Assembly (NCBI GenBank): GCA_020073615.1
Contig: JAIQEX010000078.1
Span: 1 to 32,038, forward strand
Length of the DNA stretch: 32,038 bases
Direction: 5' to 3'
DNA from: Terriglobia bacterium
Lineage (GTDB): Bacteria; Acidobacteriota; Terriglobia; Bryobacterales; Bryobacteraceae
Below the pieces are notes generated by a model. It made no database searches. It saw only the letters and a program-made list of their open reading frames with translations, and was not told the DNA's origin. A program made the translations under genes and the position numbers. This document shows, one piece after another, positions 16,004 to 23,929 of this stretch (the first letter of the stretch is position 1; every line of letters begins with the position of its first letter).

Positions 16004-17842
16004 ATGCGCAGCGGCATCATCATCGGGCTGGCGGCACTGGGGGCGCTCCTGCTGTCCGGGCAGCCCTCCGCGAAGCCCGGCCGTTATCCCAACCCGATTG
16101 ACGTCGCACTGTCTTCCGACGGCAGCCGGCTGTACGTAGTCTGCGAAGGCACCGATGAACTGGTGGCCGTAGACCCGGTCACCCTGGCCGTGGTTGCGAG
16201 GGTGCGTGTGGGGCACAGGCCGCGTGGGATCGCCCTCAGCCCGGATGGCAGCCGCATCTACGTGACCAACTCCTGGTCCGACACCGTCACCGAGCTGGAT
16301 GGGACGTCGCTGGCGGTCACGCGCACCTTGCCGGCGGGCTGGGAGCCCATCGGCCTCACAGTGGACGCGCGCGGGCAGATCTTGTATGTCGCCAACCGCC
16401 TCAGCAACGACGTTTCGGTGATCGACCTGGCGGCCGGAAGCGAGATCAAGCGGCTGGCGGGCGGGCGCGGCGCCAGTTACCTCGCGGGCGATGGCGCGCA
16501 CGTGTATGTCACGCACATCTACCCCAATGCGGGCAAGTTCCGGACCGAGCCCGAATCCGAGATCACGCGCATCGAAACCGGGCAATCGACCGTCGATGCC
16601 CGGCTGCGGTTGCATAACGTCGCGGGTGTGTCCCATGTGGCTTTGTCGCGCGACGGCCGGCTGGGCATCGCGGCCCAGCTCCGGCCCAAGAACCTGGTTC
16701 CGCTGGCGCACGTGGCGCACGGCTGGGCGTTCGGAGATTCGCTCGCGGTGTTCGGCGAGGACGTAGGCGGCGTGGTGCAGCTTCCCCTGGACGAAATGGA
16801 GCGCTACTTCTCGCTGCCGTTCGGAGTGGCGATCGCCCCCGACAAATCCCGAGCCTACCTGACGGCCAGCGGCTCCGACGAAGTGGCCATCGTGGATTTG
16901 CAGCGGCTGGTGGCCGCCGCGCGCTCGCCCGAGCGGGACACGCTGGCCAACGACCTTTCCGCGTCGGCGCGCTACGTGGTGGCGCGCGTTCCGGTGGGAC
17001 GAAATCCACGGGGAATCGCGCTCTCGAACGATGGCACCCGGTTGTATATCGCCAACCACCTCGACGACACCGTGTCCGTGTTGGATACGGCCGCGGGCCG
17101 GATCGTCGGGACAATCGCGCTGGTCGGCCCGGCCATCGTCGACCCGCAGCGGCGCGGCGAGCGCCTGTTCTATTCGTCGAAATTCTCTTTCCAGCGGCAA
17201 TTCGGCTGCGCGAACTGTCATCTCGATTCCACCTTCGACGGCCTGGCGTGGGACCTGGAGCCGGATGGCTTCGGGGTGGACATTGTGGACAACCGCGCCA
17301 TCGAAGACGTGTCCGAGACGGCTCCTTTCAAATGGAACGGCGGCAATCCCGACCTGTACACCGAGTGCGGTCCGCGCACCGAGCGATTCTTCTTCCGGTC
17401 GCAGGGAATTCGCGATGCCGATCTGAGCGACCTGATCGCCTACGTCGGGTCGATTCCTCTGCGGCCCAACCGCTACCGGCTACCGGGCGGCGAATTGACG
17501 GCCGCCCAGGAACGCGGCAAGGACATCTTCGAGCGCGCGCGGCGCAAAGACGGTTCGCCCATCCCCGAAGAAAACCGGTGTTCCTTCTGCCATTCCGGCA
17601 AGTATTACACCAACCGGCAACTGGCCGACGTGGGCACCGGCAAGCCCACCGACCGTTCGCCGCTGATCGACGTGCCGCACCTGACCAACGTCGCGTACAG
17701 CGCGCCCTATCTGCACGACGGCTCGGCGCGAAGCCTGGAAGAAATCTGGACCGTTTTCAATCCCAAAGATACGCACGGGGTGACCAACGACCTGGTGAAA
17801 GACGAGCTCAACGATTTGATTGAGTACTTGAAAACCTTATGA
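16004..17842 (+). CDS. YVTN beta-propeller fused to MauG/cytochrome c peroxidase-like di-heme domain
   Basis: 612 residues. A signal peptide (MRSGIIIGLAALGALLLSG) leads to a YVTN/YncE-type propeller, about residues 25-370, with repeats such as DVALSSDGSRLYVVCEGTDE, GIALSPDGSRIYVTNSWSDT and GIALSNDGTRLYIANHLDDT. The C-terminal 230 residues are MauG/di-heme peroxidase-like with two c-type heme sites: CANCH (C402, C405, H406) and CSFCH (C526, C529, H530). The second is followed by YTNRQLADVGTG and the closing HLTNVAYSAPYLHDG motif of this family. MauG-like proteins use high-valent hemes for peroxide or protein-radical chemistry in the periplasm; the substrate here is unknown. The order propeller then MauG-like domain is also that of the beta and gamma subunits of hydrazine synthase. 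The gap to the upstream gene is 3 bp, and the stop overlaps the next ATG. Confidence 0.87.
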   Translation: MRSGIIIGLAALGALLLSGQPSAKPGRYPNPIDVALSSDGSRLYVVCEGTDELVAVDPVTLAVVARVRVGHRPRGIALSPDGSRIYVTNSWSDTVTELDGTSLAVTRTLPAGWEPIGLTVDARGQILYVANRLSNDVSVIDLAAGSEIKRLAGGRGASYLAGDGAHVYVTHIYPNAGKFRTEPESEITRIETGQSTVDARLRLHNVAGVSHVALSRDGRLGIAAQLRPKNLVPLAHVAHGWAFGDSLAVFGEDVGGVVQLPLDEMERYFSLPFGVAIAPDKSRAYLTASGSDEVAIVDLQRLVAAARSPERDTLANDLSASARYVVARVPVGRNPRGIALSNDGTRLYIANHLDDTVSVLDTAAGRIVGTIALVGPAIVDPQRRGERLFYSSKFSFQRQFGCANCHLDSTFDGLAWDLEPDGFGVDIVDNRAIEDVSETAPFKWNGGNPDLYTECGPRTERFFFRSQGIRDADLSDLIAYVGSIPLRPNRYRLPGGELTAAQERGKDIFERARRKDGSPIPEENRCSFCHSGKYYTNRQLADVGTGKPTDRSPLIDVPHLTNVAYSAPYLHDGSARSLEEIWTVFNPKDTHGVTNDLVKDELNDLIEYLKTL

Positions 17843-18900
17843 GATTAGCTGTATTCTTCGCCAGTATCGGTCTGCTCGGAGCCGCCGAACTTCCGCGGTT
17901 TCGATGGGAGAACTTCACCACCGCCCAGGGACTGCCCGACAATCGCGTGTACAGCGTGTGCGTGGACGGCGACAAGGTCTGGGCCGGCACCGACAATGGG
18001 CTGGCTCTGTATCAGAACGGCAAGTGGCGGGTGTTCACCCCGGCGGACGGGCTGGCGCATCGCGCGGTGCTGTACCTGGCGCTCGACAAGCAGACCCACG
18101 ACCTGTGGATCGCCACCATGGGCGGGCTCAGCCGCTATTCCGGCGGCCGCTTCGACACCTTTTCCCAGCTCAACAGCGGGCTGCCGAACGACGTGGTCTA
18201 CGGCGTTGCGGCGCACGGTGACTTCGTGTGGGTGGCCACCGCCGCGGGAGGCAGCCGGTTGAACAAGCGCACCGGCGAGTGGAGCATCTTCAACGAGCGC
18301 AACACGCCGATGTACGAGATCTGGACGTACTCCGTGACCGCGGCGGAGGACAAGGTCTACTACGCCGTCTGGGGCGGCGGCGTGCTCGAGTACGACGTCA
18401 AAACAGAGCGCTGGAAGGACTATAACGACCCCGACGGCGAAACCGAGATGGTGCTGTTCAAAGACCAGGGCCTGATCCACGAGATCACGAGTTCGGTCAG
18501 CTACGTCAACAAGATTTTGTGGGTGGCCACGTATTTCGGCGCCAGCCGCTACGACGGCCGCAACTGGCGCAACTTTCTCGAGAAAGACAGCGGCCTGCCG
18601 AGCAATTTCCTGAACCAGGTGAAATCCGTGGATGGCACGCGGACCTGGTTCTCGACCGACAAGGGGCTGGCGTATTTCGATGGCGAACAGTGGGCCACGT
18701 ACCGGCCCGCGCTCGATACCCACGCGCCGGAAATGCTGGTGCGAAACGCCGCGGGCGAAACCAGCCGGGTGGCCGTCGATACGGCCCCCGCGCACAACTA
18801 CATCTTCGGCGTCGAATTGCAGGGCGACGATATTTGGGTGGCCACGGCCAAGGGCCTCAGCCACGGAATCCGGATCAAACAGGAGACTGGAAAACCATGA
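17839..18900 (+). CDS. Secreted two-component-regulator-type beta-propeller protein
   Basis: 353 residues, starting at an ATG that overlaps the previous stop by 4 bp. A signal peptide (MRLAVFFASIGLLGAAE) is followed by FRWENFTTAQGLPDNRVYSV, the hallmark opening of the propeller domain found on hybrid two-component sensors. Blades continue with VWAGTDNGLALYQNGKW, LWIATMGGLSRYSGGRF, VWVATAAGGSRLNKRTGEW, LWVATYFGASRYDGRNW and RTWFSTDKGLAYFDGEQW. Unlike the sensors, it has no membrane span, histidine kinase or other C-terminal module, so it is a stand-alone periplasmic propeller. A ligand-sensing or scaffolding role within the surrounding operon is inferred; I do not know a characterised homologue. 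Confidence 0.85.
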   Translation: MRLAVFFASIGLLGAAELPRFRWENFTTAQGLPDNRVYSVCVDGDKVWAGTDNGLALYQNGKWRVFTPADGLAHRAVLYLALDKQTHDLWIATMGGLSRYSGGRFDTFSQLNSGLPNDVVYGVAAHGDFVWVATAAGGSRLNKRTGEWSIFNERNTPMYEIWTYSVTAAEDKVYYAVWGGGVLEYDVKTERWKDYNDPDGETEMVLFKDQGLIHEITSSVSYVNKILWVATYFGASRYDGRNWRNFLEKDSGLPSNFLNQVKSVDGTRTWFSTDKGLAYFDGEQWATYRPALDTHAPEMLVRNAAGETSRVAVDTAPAHNYIFGVELQGDDIWVATAKGLSHGIRIKQETGKP

Positions 18901-19385
18901 CGATTACTGAAGCGCTCGATCAGATTGGCGGCGCCACCGCGATCGAGAAGCGCGCGATCAACGCGCCGGCGGTGTTGAACGAGGCCTACCACTACGCGCG
19001 TCCAAGCTCGTTCTCGCGCGCGCTGCGCATCGATTTGAACGGCCTGGCGATTCTGCTGATTTCCGGCACCGCCAGCGTGGATGAGGATGGCGCCAGCGTC
19101 CATATCGGCGACTTCCGGGCGCAGGTGCGGCGCACCTACCGGAACATCACGGCCCTGCTCGAGGCCGCGGGCGCCACGTGGAAGGATATCGTGCGCACCA
19201 CCTGCTACCTGCGCGACATCGAGCGCGATTACGCCGCCTTCAACGAGGAGCGTACGGCCTTCTTCGAGGAGCAGCAGTTGGATCCGCTGCCGGCTTCCAC
19301 GGGCATTCAGGCCATCCTCTGCCGGCCCGAGCTGCTGGTGGAGATGGAAGCCATCGCCATGTTCATTCCGCCGCCCAAGGAGTAA
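18897..19385 (+). CDS. Rid (YjgF/YER057c/UK114) family protein
   Basis: 162 residues. The start ATG overlaps the previous stop (ATGA) and has AGGAGA about 10 nt upstream. No signal peptide is visible, so unlike its upstream neighbours it should be cytoplasmic. The Rid fold is recognisable from ILLISGTASVDEDG, QVRRTYRNITALLEAAGATW, VRTTCYLRDIERDYAAFNEE and the C-terminal ILCRPELLVEMEAIAMF, which includes the conserved Arg-Pro-x-Leu-Val-Glu stretch. Canonical RidA hydrolyses reactive enamines and imines released by PLP enzymes, but many subfamilies have other roles. This one has about 30 extra N-terminal residues relative to RidA (about 130 residues). Its place between periplasmic redox proteins and a DAHP synthase hints at handling a reactive amine or imine (inference). 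Confidence 0.88.
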   Translation: MTITEALDQIGGATAIEKRAINAPAVLNEAYHYARPSSFSRALRIDLNGLAILLISGTASVDEDGASVHIGDFRAQVRRTYRNITALLEAAGATWKDIVRTTCYLRDIERDYAAFNEERTAFFEEQQLDPLPASTGIQAILCRPELLVEMEAIAMFIPPPKE

Positions 19386-19387
19386 TT

Positions 19388-21208
19388 ATGCGCTGGCAAG
19401 CAGCCGGAGTGGCCTTTCTGCTGGCGGCAGCTGCCGGGGCGCAGCCGCGCACCTGTGCCTGCGGCGCGCAGCCGCCCGGGCCGCCGCCCAACCGCACGCT
19501 GGAGCCCTATGCCGGCGCCCCCGACGACCTGCGGCCGTTTTCGCGCTTCACCAAACCGTACTACGAACACTACACCAAGGAAGTCGAATACAACGGTGCG
19601 GCGCGCGACGTGCCTACGCTCAAGGCCGCGGACGTTTCCGAAGTCGCCATCGGGTTCCTGGGCCCTGTCCGCGAGCACAAGGACGAAGCCCTGGGCCAGG
19701 CCATGCTGCACGGCGCGGAGATGGCGGTGGACGAAGCCAACGCCCGCGGCGGCTACGGCGGCAAGCCGTTCCGGCTCAAAGTTCACAACGACGCGGCATT
19801 GTGGGGAGCCTCGAGCAACGAAATCGTCAAGATGGTGTACGACGACAAGGTCTGGGCCATGTTGGGGTCGATCTCGGGCGATTCCACGCATATCGCGCTG
19901 CGCGTTTCGCTGCGGTCGGAGCTGCCCATCGTCAACAGCGCCGCCACCGATCCCACCATTCCCGAGACCATCATCCCGTGGATTCTGACCTCGATTCAGG
20001 ACGACCGCGTGCAGTCGTATACCCTGGCGCGGCGCATCTATTCGGATCTGGGGCTCAAGCGGGTGGCCCTGTTGCGGGTCAACGAGCGCTATGGCCGTTT
20101 CGGCGTGATCAAGTTCCGCGACGCGTCGCGCCGCCTGGGGCACCCGCTGATCGTGGAGCAGAAGTTCGCTCCCGGCGATGTGGATTTCGCGCGCCAGCTG
20201 CGCGTGATCCAGGATTCGGACGTGGACGCGATCGTGCTTTGGACCGATGCCGCGCCGGCCGGCATGATCCTGAAACAGATGCGCGCCATGGGCATGCGCC
20301 AGCCGGTTTTCGGCGCGGCGAGGGTGGTGGGTGAGGACCTGCTGCGGATCGCGGGCGGCGCGGCCGACGGCCTGGAGGTGGTCTACCCCTTCGACCCCAC
20401 GCGCGACGATCCGGCGTGGGTCGATTTTCAAGAGCGCTTCACCCAGAAGTACGCCGCGCCGGTGGATTCCTTCTCGGCCCTGGGCTACGACACCATGAAC
20501 ATCCTGCTGGACGCGATCTGCCGTGCGGGCCTGAACCGCGCGGTCATCCGCGACGCCCTGTACGGACTGGAGCGCTACAAGGGCGTGACCGGCGAGATGA
20601 TCTTCGATCCCAACGCCAAGAACATCGCGCCCCTGTTTCTGGGAACGGTCAAGAGCGGCAAGCTGACCTTCCGCCGCTACAGCATGGAGCGGCCTTATGC
20701 CAATCTGCGGGAGCACGCGGTGGAGTTCGCCGGTCCGCCGGCGGAGGACGTGAGCGGGCAGCCGTTGACCATCGGACTGTTCGGGCCGCAAGCCGACAAA
20801 TTGGCGGCGTCGCTCGCAGCCACCGGCTACCGCATCGTGGGCATACCTTCGGAGGCCTCGTGGGGCAAGTCGTCCACGGACCTGGTGAACCTGGTGTACC
20901 AGCAGAACGCCATCGGACTGATTGCCACGGACCGGGCAGCCGCCCACCTGGCCGAGCAGATTGCGGTCAAGACATTTCTGCCGGTCATCGCCTTATCGGC
21001 GGACCGCAAGCTGACCTCCACCAACATTCCCTGGATCTTCCGCCTGGATGCGGACACGCCCGTCTCCGCGGCCGTGGATTGCCTCATCGACGCCGCGCGC
21101 CACGCCGGGCCCAATCGCGGACGGATCCGCGAATACCTGGCGTCGGGAAATCGCGTGGGGGGCAAGTTCGCGTTCGATTCGACCGGTGAGCCGCGCGCCC
21201 GGCCATGA
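19388..21208 (+). CDS. LivJ-like periplasmic substrate-binding protein with partial internal duplication
   Basis: 606 residues, starting 2 bp after the Rid stop. The signal peptide ends near AAGAQP. Residues about 83-430 form a type I periplasmic-binding (branched-chain amino acid receptor) fold: VAIGFLGPVREHKDEALGQA, MLHGAEMAVDEANARGGYGG, SSNEIVKMVYDDKVWAMLG and SFSALGYDTMNILLDAICRA. Residues about 455-606 repeat part of the N-lobe (LTIGLFGPQAD and SWGKSSTDLVNLVYQ) and end with a truncated copy of the domain terminus (GGKFAFDSTGEP). No permease or ATPase gene is present, so it may be a sensing or carrier protein rather than part of a complete importer. Substrate unknown. LivJ-like and YVTN proteins also flank PQQ-alcohol dehydrogenase systems, but no quinoprotein gene is visible here. 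Confidence 0.85.
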   Translation: MRWQAAGVAFLLAAAAGAQPRTCACGAQPPGPPPNRTLEPYAGAPDDLRPFSRFTKPYYEHYTKEVEYNGAARDVPTLKAADVSEVAIGFLGPVREHKDEALGQAMLHGAEMAVDEANARGGYGGKPFRLKVHNDAALWGASSNEIVKMVYDDKVWAMLGSISGDSTHIALRVSLRSELPIVNSAATDPTIPETIIPWILTSIQDDRVQSYTLARRIYSDLGLKRVALLRVNERYGRFGVIKFRDASRRLGHPLIVEQKFAPGDVDFARQLRVIQDSDVDAIVLWTDAAPAGMILKQMRAMGMRQPVFGAARVVGEDLLRIAGGAADGLEVVYPFDPTRDDPAWVDFQERFTQKYAAPVDSFSALGYDTMNILLDAICRAGLNRAVIRDALYGLERYKGVTGEMIFDPNAKNIAPLFLGTVKSGKLTFRRYSMERPYANLREHAVEFAGPPAEDVSGQPLTIGLFGPQADKLAASLAATGYRIVGIPSEASWGKSSTDLVNLVYQQNAIGLIATDRAAAHLAEQIAVKTFLPVIALSADRKLTSTNIPWIFRLDADTPVSAAVDCLIDAARHAGPNRGRIREYLASGNRVGGKFAFDSTGEPRARP

Positions 21209-22599
21209 CCGGCTGGTCCCCGGACTCCTGGAGAACGAAGCCCGCCGCGCAGGCGGTTGTTTATCCCTGTCCGGAAGAGGTGGAGCGGGTCGTGGAGCAG
21301 CTCGCCAAGCTGCCTCCGCTGGTCACCTCGTGGGAAGTCCTGGGTTTGAAGTCGCAGTTGGCCGAAGCGGCGCGCGGCGAACGGTTTCTGCTGCAGGGCG
21401 GGGATTGCGCGGAGAGCTTCGCGGCCTGCGACGCGGCCACGATCGCCAACAAGATCAAAATCCTGCTACAGATGAGCCTGGTGCTGGTTCATGGAGCCCA
21501 AAGAAGGGTTGTGCGCGTGGGCCGGTTTGCGGGCCAGTATGCCAAGCCGCGGACCGAGGAATTCGAGACGCGCCACGGCGTCACTCTTCCCAACTATCGG
21601 GGCGACCTGATCAATCGCCCCGAGTTCACGCCGGAGGCTCGCACACCGGACCCCCAGGCAATGCTGCGCGGGTACGAGCGTGCCGCGCTGACCATCAACT
21701 TCATCCGCGCCCTGGTGGTCGGAGGGTTTGTCGATCCGCATCATCTGGACTATTGGAACCTCGACTGGTTGCAGGATTCTCCCATGGCCGGGGAATACCG
21801 CCGGATCGCGCGGATGATCGCAGATTCCCTCCAGTTCACGGAGAGTCTGGTGGGCGGCTACCCGGGCGGCCTTCACGGGATCGACTTTTTCACCAGTCAC
21901 GAAGGCCTGCATCTGCCTTACGAACAGGCGCAGACGCGGCAGGTGCCGCGCCAGCACGGCTGGTTCAACCTTTCGACCCATTTCCCCTGGATTGGGATGC
22001 GCACGGCCGATCCGGACGGCGCTCATGTGGAGTACTTCCGGGGAATCCGCAATCCCATCGGGGTGAAAGCCGGCCCCCATCTGTCCGCGGAGTGCCTGAA
22101 GAGGCTGATCCAGGCGTTGAACCCGGAGCGCGAACCCGGGCGCCTGACGCTGATTCACCGCTTCGGCAGCGAGCGGATCGCCGACTGCCTGCCGCGGCTG
22201 ATCGAGGCGGCGCGGTCGACCGAATGCCCCGTCCTTTGGTGTTGTGACCCGATGCACGGCAATACGCGCACCACCAGCGGCGGCATCAAGACGCGAAACT
22301 TCGATGAAATTCTCAGCGAGCTGGACCAGGCTTTCGAGATCCACCGGGTTCACGGCAGCCGCCTGGGCGGCGTGCACGTGGAGTTGGCGGGAGAAGCGGT
22401 AACCGAATGCGTCGGCGGCGCCCGCGGCCTCAGTGAGGACGATCTGCACCACGCCTATCGGTCCTACCTCGATCCCCGGTTGAATTATGAGCAGGCCATG
22501 GAACTGGCTCTGTTCGCCGCACGGAAGATGAGGGCGCTCAACGGCCAGGCAACCGTCGCCGGAGGGTTCCATCCCCCGGAAGCCCACTCCAGCCGATAA
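21205..22599 (+). CDS. Class II 3-deoxy-D-arabino-heptulosonate 7-phosphate (DAHP) synthase
   Basis: 464 residues, the usual class II length. It condenses phosphoenolpyruvate and erythrose 4-phosphate to DAHP, the first step of the shikimate pathway, in the cytoplasm. Diagnostic motifs are LLQGGDCAESF, RVGRFAGQYAKPR, GSERIADCLP, CDPMHGNT, GGVHVELAGEAVTEC and YLDPRLNYEQA. The four metal ligands expected from the Mycobacterium enzyme map to C68, H351, E393 and D423, all present, so it should be active. Its ATG overlaps the stop of the LivJ-like gene by 4 bp, placing it at the end of an operon of secreted redox and propeller proteins, which is an unexpected setting. It could be the housekeeping enzyme or one dedicated to a pathway; other aro genes are not in the window. 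Confidence 0.95.
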   Translation: MTGWSPDSWRTKPAAQAVVYPCPEEVERVVEQLAKLPPLVTSWEVLGLKSQLAEAARGERFLLQGGDCAESFAACDAATIANKIKILLQMSLVLVHGAQRRVVRVGRFAGQYAKPRTEEFETRHGVTLPNYRGDLINRPEFTPEARTPDPQAMLRGYERAALTINFIRALVVGGFVDPHHLDYWNLDWLQDSPMAGEYRRIARMIADSLQFTESLVGGYPGGLHGIDFFTSHEGLHLPYEQAQTRQVPRQHGWFNLSTHFPWIGMRTADPDGAHVEYFRGIRNPIGVKAGPHLSAECLKRLIQALNPEREPGRLTLIHRFGSERIADCLPRLIEAARSTECPVLWCCDPMHGNTRTTSGGIKTRNFDEILSELDQAFEIHRVHGSRLGGVHVELAGEAVTECVGGARGLSEDDLHHAYRSYLDPRLNYEQAMELALFAARKMRALNGQATVAGGFHPPEAHSSR

Positions 22600-22751
22600 C
22601 GCGCCCGGCGGTGCAAAGCCTTTGCCCCAGCACCCAGTACGGTCTCGTCCCAAACGGCCCTTCCAACGGTTTCCCGGTTTGTGCGAGAATAGGGATACTC
22701 AGATTGTGAGGGCCACCGGCGGAGGCAGGCGGTCGGAAAGGCGTGTCTTTG

Positions 22752-23054
22752 ATGGCCGAAACGCCGTTTGACAATATCGAGGGATCCCACGAATATGTAG
22801 CCATGCTGTCGGAAGCCTTGGAAGAGGCCCGGCGTGATGTGGAGGGTGAGATTCGAACGGCCGACAGCGAGGGAGCGCTACGGCGCAAAGAGGCTCTCCT
22901 GCTGGTCTCCTATAACCTGGCCAAGCTGAATCTGCACATCACCACTTCCCGGCGCATCTTGAACGACCTACGTTCGCTGCGGCGTTTACTCATGGCGGAA
23001 CGTGGGGTGCAGTCCGAAACGGAAAGCGAGGTTGGCACCAGCGCGGGCGCATAA
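22752..23054 (+). CDS. Small helical hypothetical protein
   Basis: 100 residues from ATG 22752. A GGAAAG at 22735-22740 gives a rather long spacing of 11; an in-frame GTG at 22743 would add 3 residues. The protein is charged and almost entirely helical by composition (EALEEARRDVEGEIRT, LLLVSYNLAKLNLHI, RRILNDLRSLRRLL), with no signal peptide, membrane span or Cys. It looks like a short coiled-coil or helical-bundle cytoplasmic protein. I do not recognise the family. It lies in the same direction as carD but is separated from it by 262 bp containing a separate promoter. The 22600-22751 stretch ahead of it has no clear promoter or terminator. Confidence 0.6.
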   Translation: MAETPFDNIEGSHEYVAMLSEALEEARRDVEGEIRTADSEGALRRKEALLLVSYNLAKLNLHITTSRRILNDLRSLRRLLMAERGVQSETESEVGTSAGA

Positions 23055-23226
23055 TCCCCGCCCGGCCAAAAGCCGGCACCGGGCATGTCTTCCCGAAGGA
23101 CCACTAGCGGGAAGTGTATTTTGGCTGCGTCCATTGCTGCGCGCGCTTTCTGGGTGGTACCGGGTGTTTTCCTGGTAAGCCTATCGGAAAAGCCCACCCA
23201 ATGGCGTTTTTCGCCTCGGTCTGCTA

Positions 23227-23255
23227 TTGACAAGGACCGTTTGTGGGCGTACTAT
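23227..23255 (+). promoter_or_regulatory. Near-consensus sigma70 promoter of carD
   Basis: A perfect -35 TTGACA (23227-23232) is followed by a 17-bp spacer and -10 TACTAT (23250-23255). Transcription would start near 23262, giving a 5' leader of about 55 nt before the carD ATG. This is the best promoter in the window. The remaining 23055-23316 sequence holds no gene I can support. Confidence 0.8.
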
Positions 23256-23316
23256 CCTTTATTCGAAGTCTTTGTCCGTAGCAGCACTCGACATCGGTGG
23301 TTTGAGGGGACCCCGT

Positions 23317-23826
23317 ATGACGTTTCAGATCGGCGATAAAGTGGTGTATCCCAATCAGGGCGTGGGGACTATCGAAAATATCAGCACACGCTCCTTTGGA
23401 TCGGCCTTCGAGAAGTTCTATCTGCTGCGCCTGGGATGCCAGAGCATGACCGTGCTGGTGCCATTCTCCCATGCCGCCAACATCGGGCTGCGGAGGGTGA
23501 CCAAGGACCGGGAGATCTCGCGCATCCTCTCTTTTCTCTCCAATGGCTGGTGTGCCACCAGTTCGGATTGGAAGGTGCGGTTCAAGGAGAACACCGAGAA
23601 GATGCAGAGCGGCGACTTGCTCAAAGCCGCCGAAGTTTTCAAGGCTCTCCTGCAGCTTCACTTGGACAAGCCGCTTTCCTTCCGGGAGAAGAAGATGCTC
23701 GACCGTGCGCGCCATATGCTGGTGGCGGAGATCTCCATCGCGCGCGGGGTGGCCGAAATCCACGCGGTCGCCGTGCTGCAGCGCGCTCTGGCCAAGGCCG
23801 GACTCACCCTTCCCGCCGGGTCCTGA
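23317..23826 (+). CDS. carD: CarD/CdnL-family RNA polymerase-binding transcription factor
   Basis: 169 residues from ATG 23317, preceded by GAGGGGA at 23304-23310. The N-terminal RNAP-interacting domain starts FQIGDKVVYPNQGVGTIENI and continues to about residue 60 (YLLRLGCQSMTVLVPFSHA). The C-terminal helical DNA-binding domain includes SSDWKVRFKENTEKMQSGD, then LSFREKKMLDRARHMLVAEI. CarD/CdnL binds the beta subunit of RNA polymerase and stabilises the open complex, notably at rRNA promoters; it is essential or growth-rate linked in several phyla. The length and motif order fit the stand-alone CdnL type rather than the longer Myxococcus CarD. It has its own strong promoter. The open frame also extends upstream of 23317, but the family start and the SD fix this ATG. 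Confidence 0.93.
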   Translation: MTFQIGDKVVYPNQGVGTIENISTRSFGSAFEKFYLLRLGCQSMTVLVPFSHAANIGLRRVTKDREISRILSFLSNGWCATSSDWKVRFKENTEKMQSGDLLKAAEVFKALLQLHLDKPLSFREKKMLDRARHMLVAEISIARGVAEIHAVAVLQRALAKAGLTLPAGS

Positions 23827-23929
23827 GCGGTCGCGCCAGGACCAGTCCACCGGGAACGGAAGTCCCCGCACGCCTCGCGTGATCGAACTGTGCGCGCCCG
23901 CACTGCGTATCTACTAGCGAGAGGTTGCC

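Noticed and set aside
14168-17221. 1,017-codon minus-strand frame
   Set aside because: Antisense shadow of three genes with clear motifs; crosses gene boundaries and has no family features.
13059-17842. True hydrazine synthase and anammox metabolism
   Set aside because: The alpha-like protein has one CxxCH instead of two, and nothing else in the window points to anammox; only architectural kinship is claimed.
19388-21208. Complete branched-chain amino acid ABC importer
   Set aside because: No permease or ATPase gene lies nearby; only the binding protein is present.
16004-21208. PQQ-dependent alcohol dehydrogenase accessory operon
   Set aside because: YVTN and LivJ-like proteins occur in such operons, but no quinoprotein dehydrogenase or pqq gene is present.
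23085-23339. 84-codon plus-strand frame ahead of carD
   Set aside because: It overlaps the consensus carD promoter and the carD start, has no SD and no recognisable protein features.
23820-23842. GTCCTG...CAGGAC hairpin over the carD stop codon
   Set aside because: Short, bulged stem with no T tract; not enough to call a terminator.
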